DNA of 15,862 nt from positions 5,264-21,125 of the forward strand of contig NWUY0300051380.1 in NCBI GenBank assembly GCA_004151065.3. The letters are read 5' to 3'. This document shows positions 15,745-15,862 of the stretch, one piece after another (the stretch's first letter is position 1; each line of letters starts with the position of its first letter). Under the pieces are notes generated by a model. That model saw only the letters and a program-made list of their open reading frames with translations. It searched no databases and was not told where the DNA came from. The DNA comes from Larix sibirica (taxonomy: Eukaryota > Streptophyta > Pinopsida > Pinales > Pinaceae). The position numbers were made by a program, and so were the translations under genes.

Positions 15745-15862
15745 GATATACTACTGGAGTGAATGTATCTGTTTCACAACAATTACCCGAAGGATAAGTA
15801 AGAACAATCCATATTGGAAAATATAAAATGAATAATATATGAGATGATTATTACAAATGATT

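Noticed and set aside
1-15862. CRISPR array, operon, tRNA or rRNA genes
   Set aside because: No regularly spaced identical repeats, no clustered co-directional ORFs and no tRNA cloverleaf or rRNA sequence were seen; the split gene shows this is eukaryotic nuclear DNA.

Overview
This looks like nuclear DNA of a land plant, most likely a gymnosperm (conifer-like). The sequence is AT-rich, genes are sparse, decayed retroelements are dense, and one recognisable host gene is stretched over more than 9 kb by two large introns. The gymnosperm call is an inference from architecture, not from a diagnostic sequence.

The one intact gene is on the minus strand. It encodes plastid ribosomal protein bL35c (PRPL35, RPL35) in three coding exons: 10321-10055 (89 codons: transit peptide plus start of the mature protein), 7581-7465 (39 codons: basic core) and 1054-977 (25 codons plus stop: conserved C-terminus). 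All splice junctions are GT-AG and phase 0. The joined product is 153 residues. The introns are 2473 bp and 6410 bp, so about 95% of the gene span is intron.

Intron 2 (1055-7464) holds a degenerate LTR retrotransposon on the plus strand (about 2902-5044). It has two diverged LTRs, a primer-binding site, a polypurine tract and only about 1.2 kb of decayed interior. Tandem duplications cover the PPT/LTR start (79 bp period) and the LTR 3' end (155 bp period). A minus-strand LINE reverse transcriptase fragment with an FADD box follows at 5839-6229. Intron 1 (7582-10054) holds a tRNA-like SINE (about 8151-8350) and a plus-strand RNase H remnant whose D, E and D active-site residues lie in three different frames.

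Upstream of the gene (10322-15862) are weak promoter motifs and short tandem duplications, then a 740-750 bp tandem duplication (11486-12974). Its two copies abut at the only N in the window (12222), and each copy contains two related monomers of about 240 bp. Beyond it lie a degenerate roughly 195 bp repeat (13492-13860) and a large decayed minus-strand coding remnant of unknown family (14738-15744).

I see no operon-like system, CRISPR, tRNA or rRNA gene. The window reads as one housekeeping plastid-ribosome gene embedded in old transposon debris. The points most worth checking are the N-marked duplication, the LTR-edge duplications and the unknown decayed ORF.
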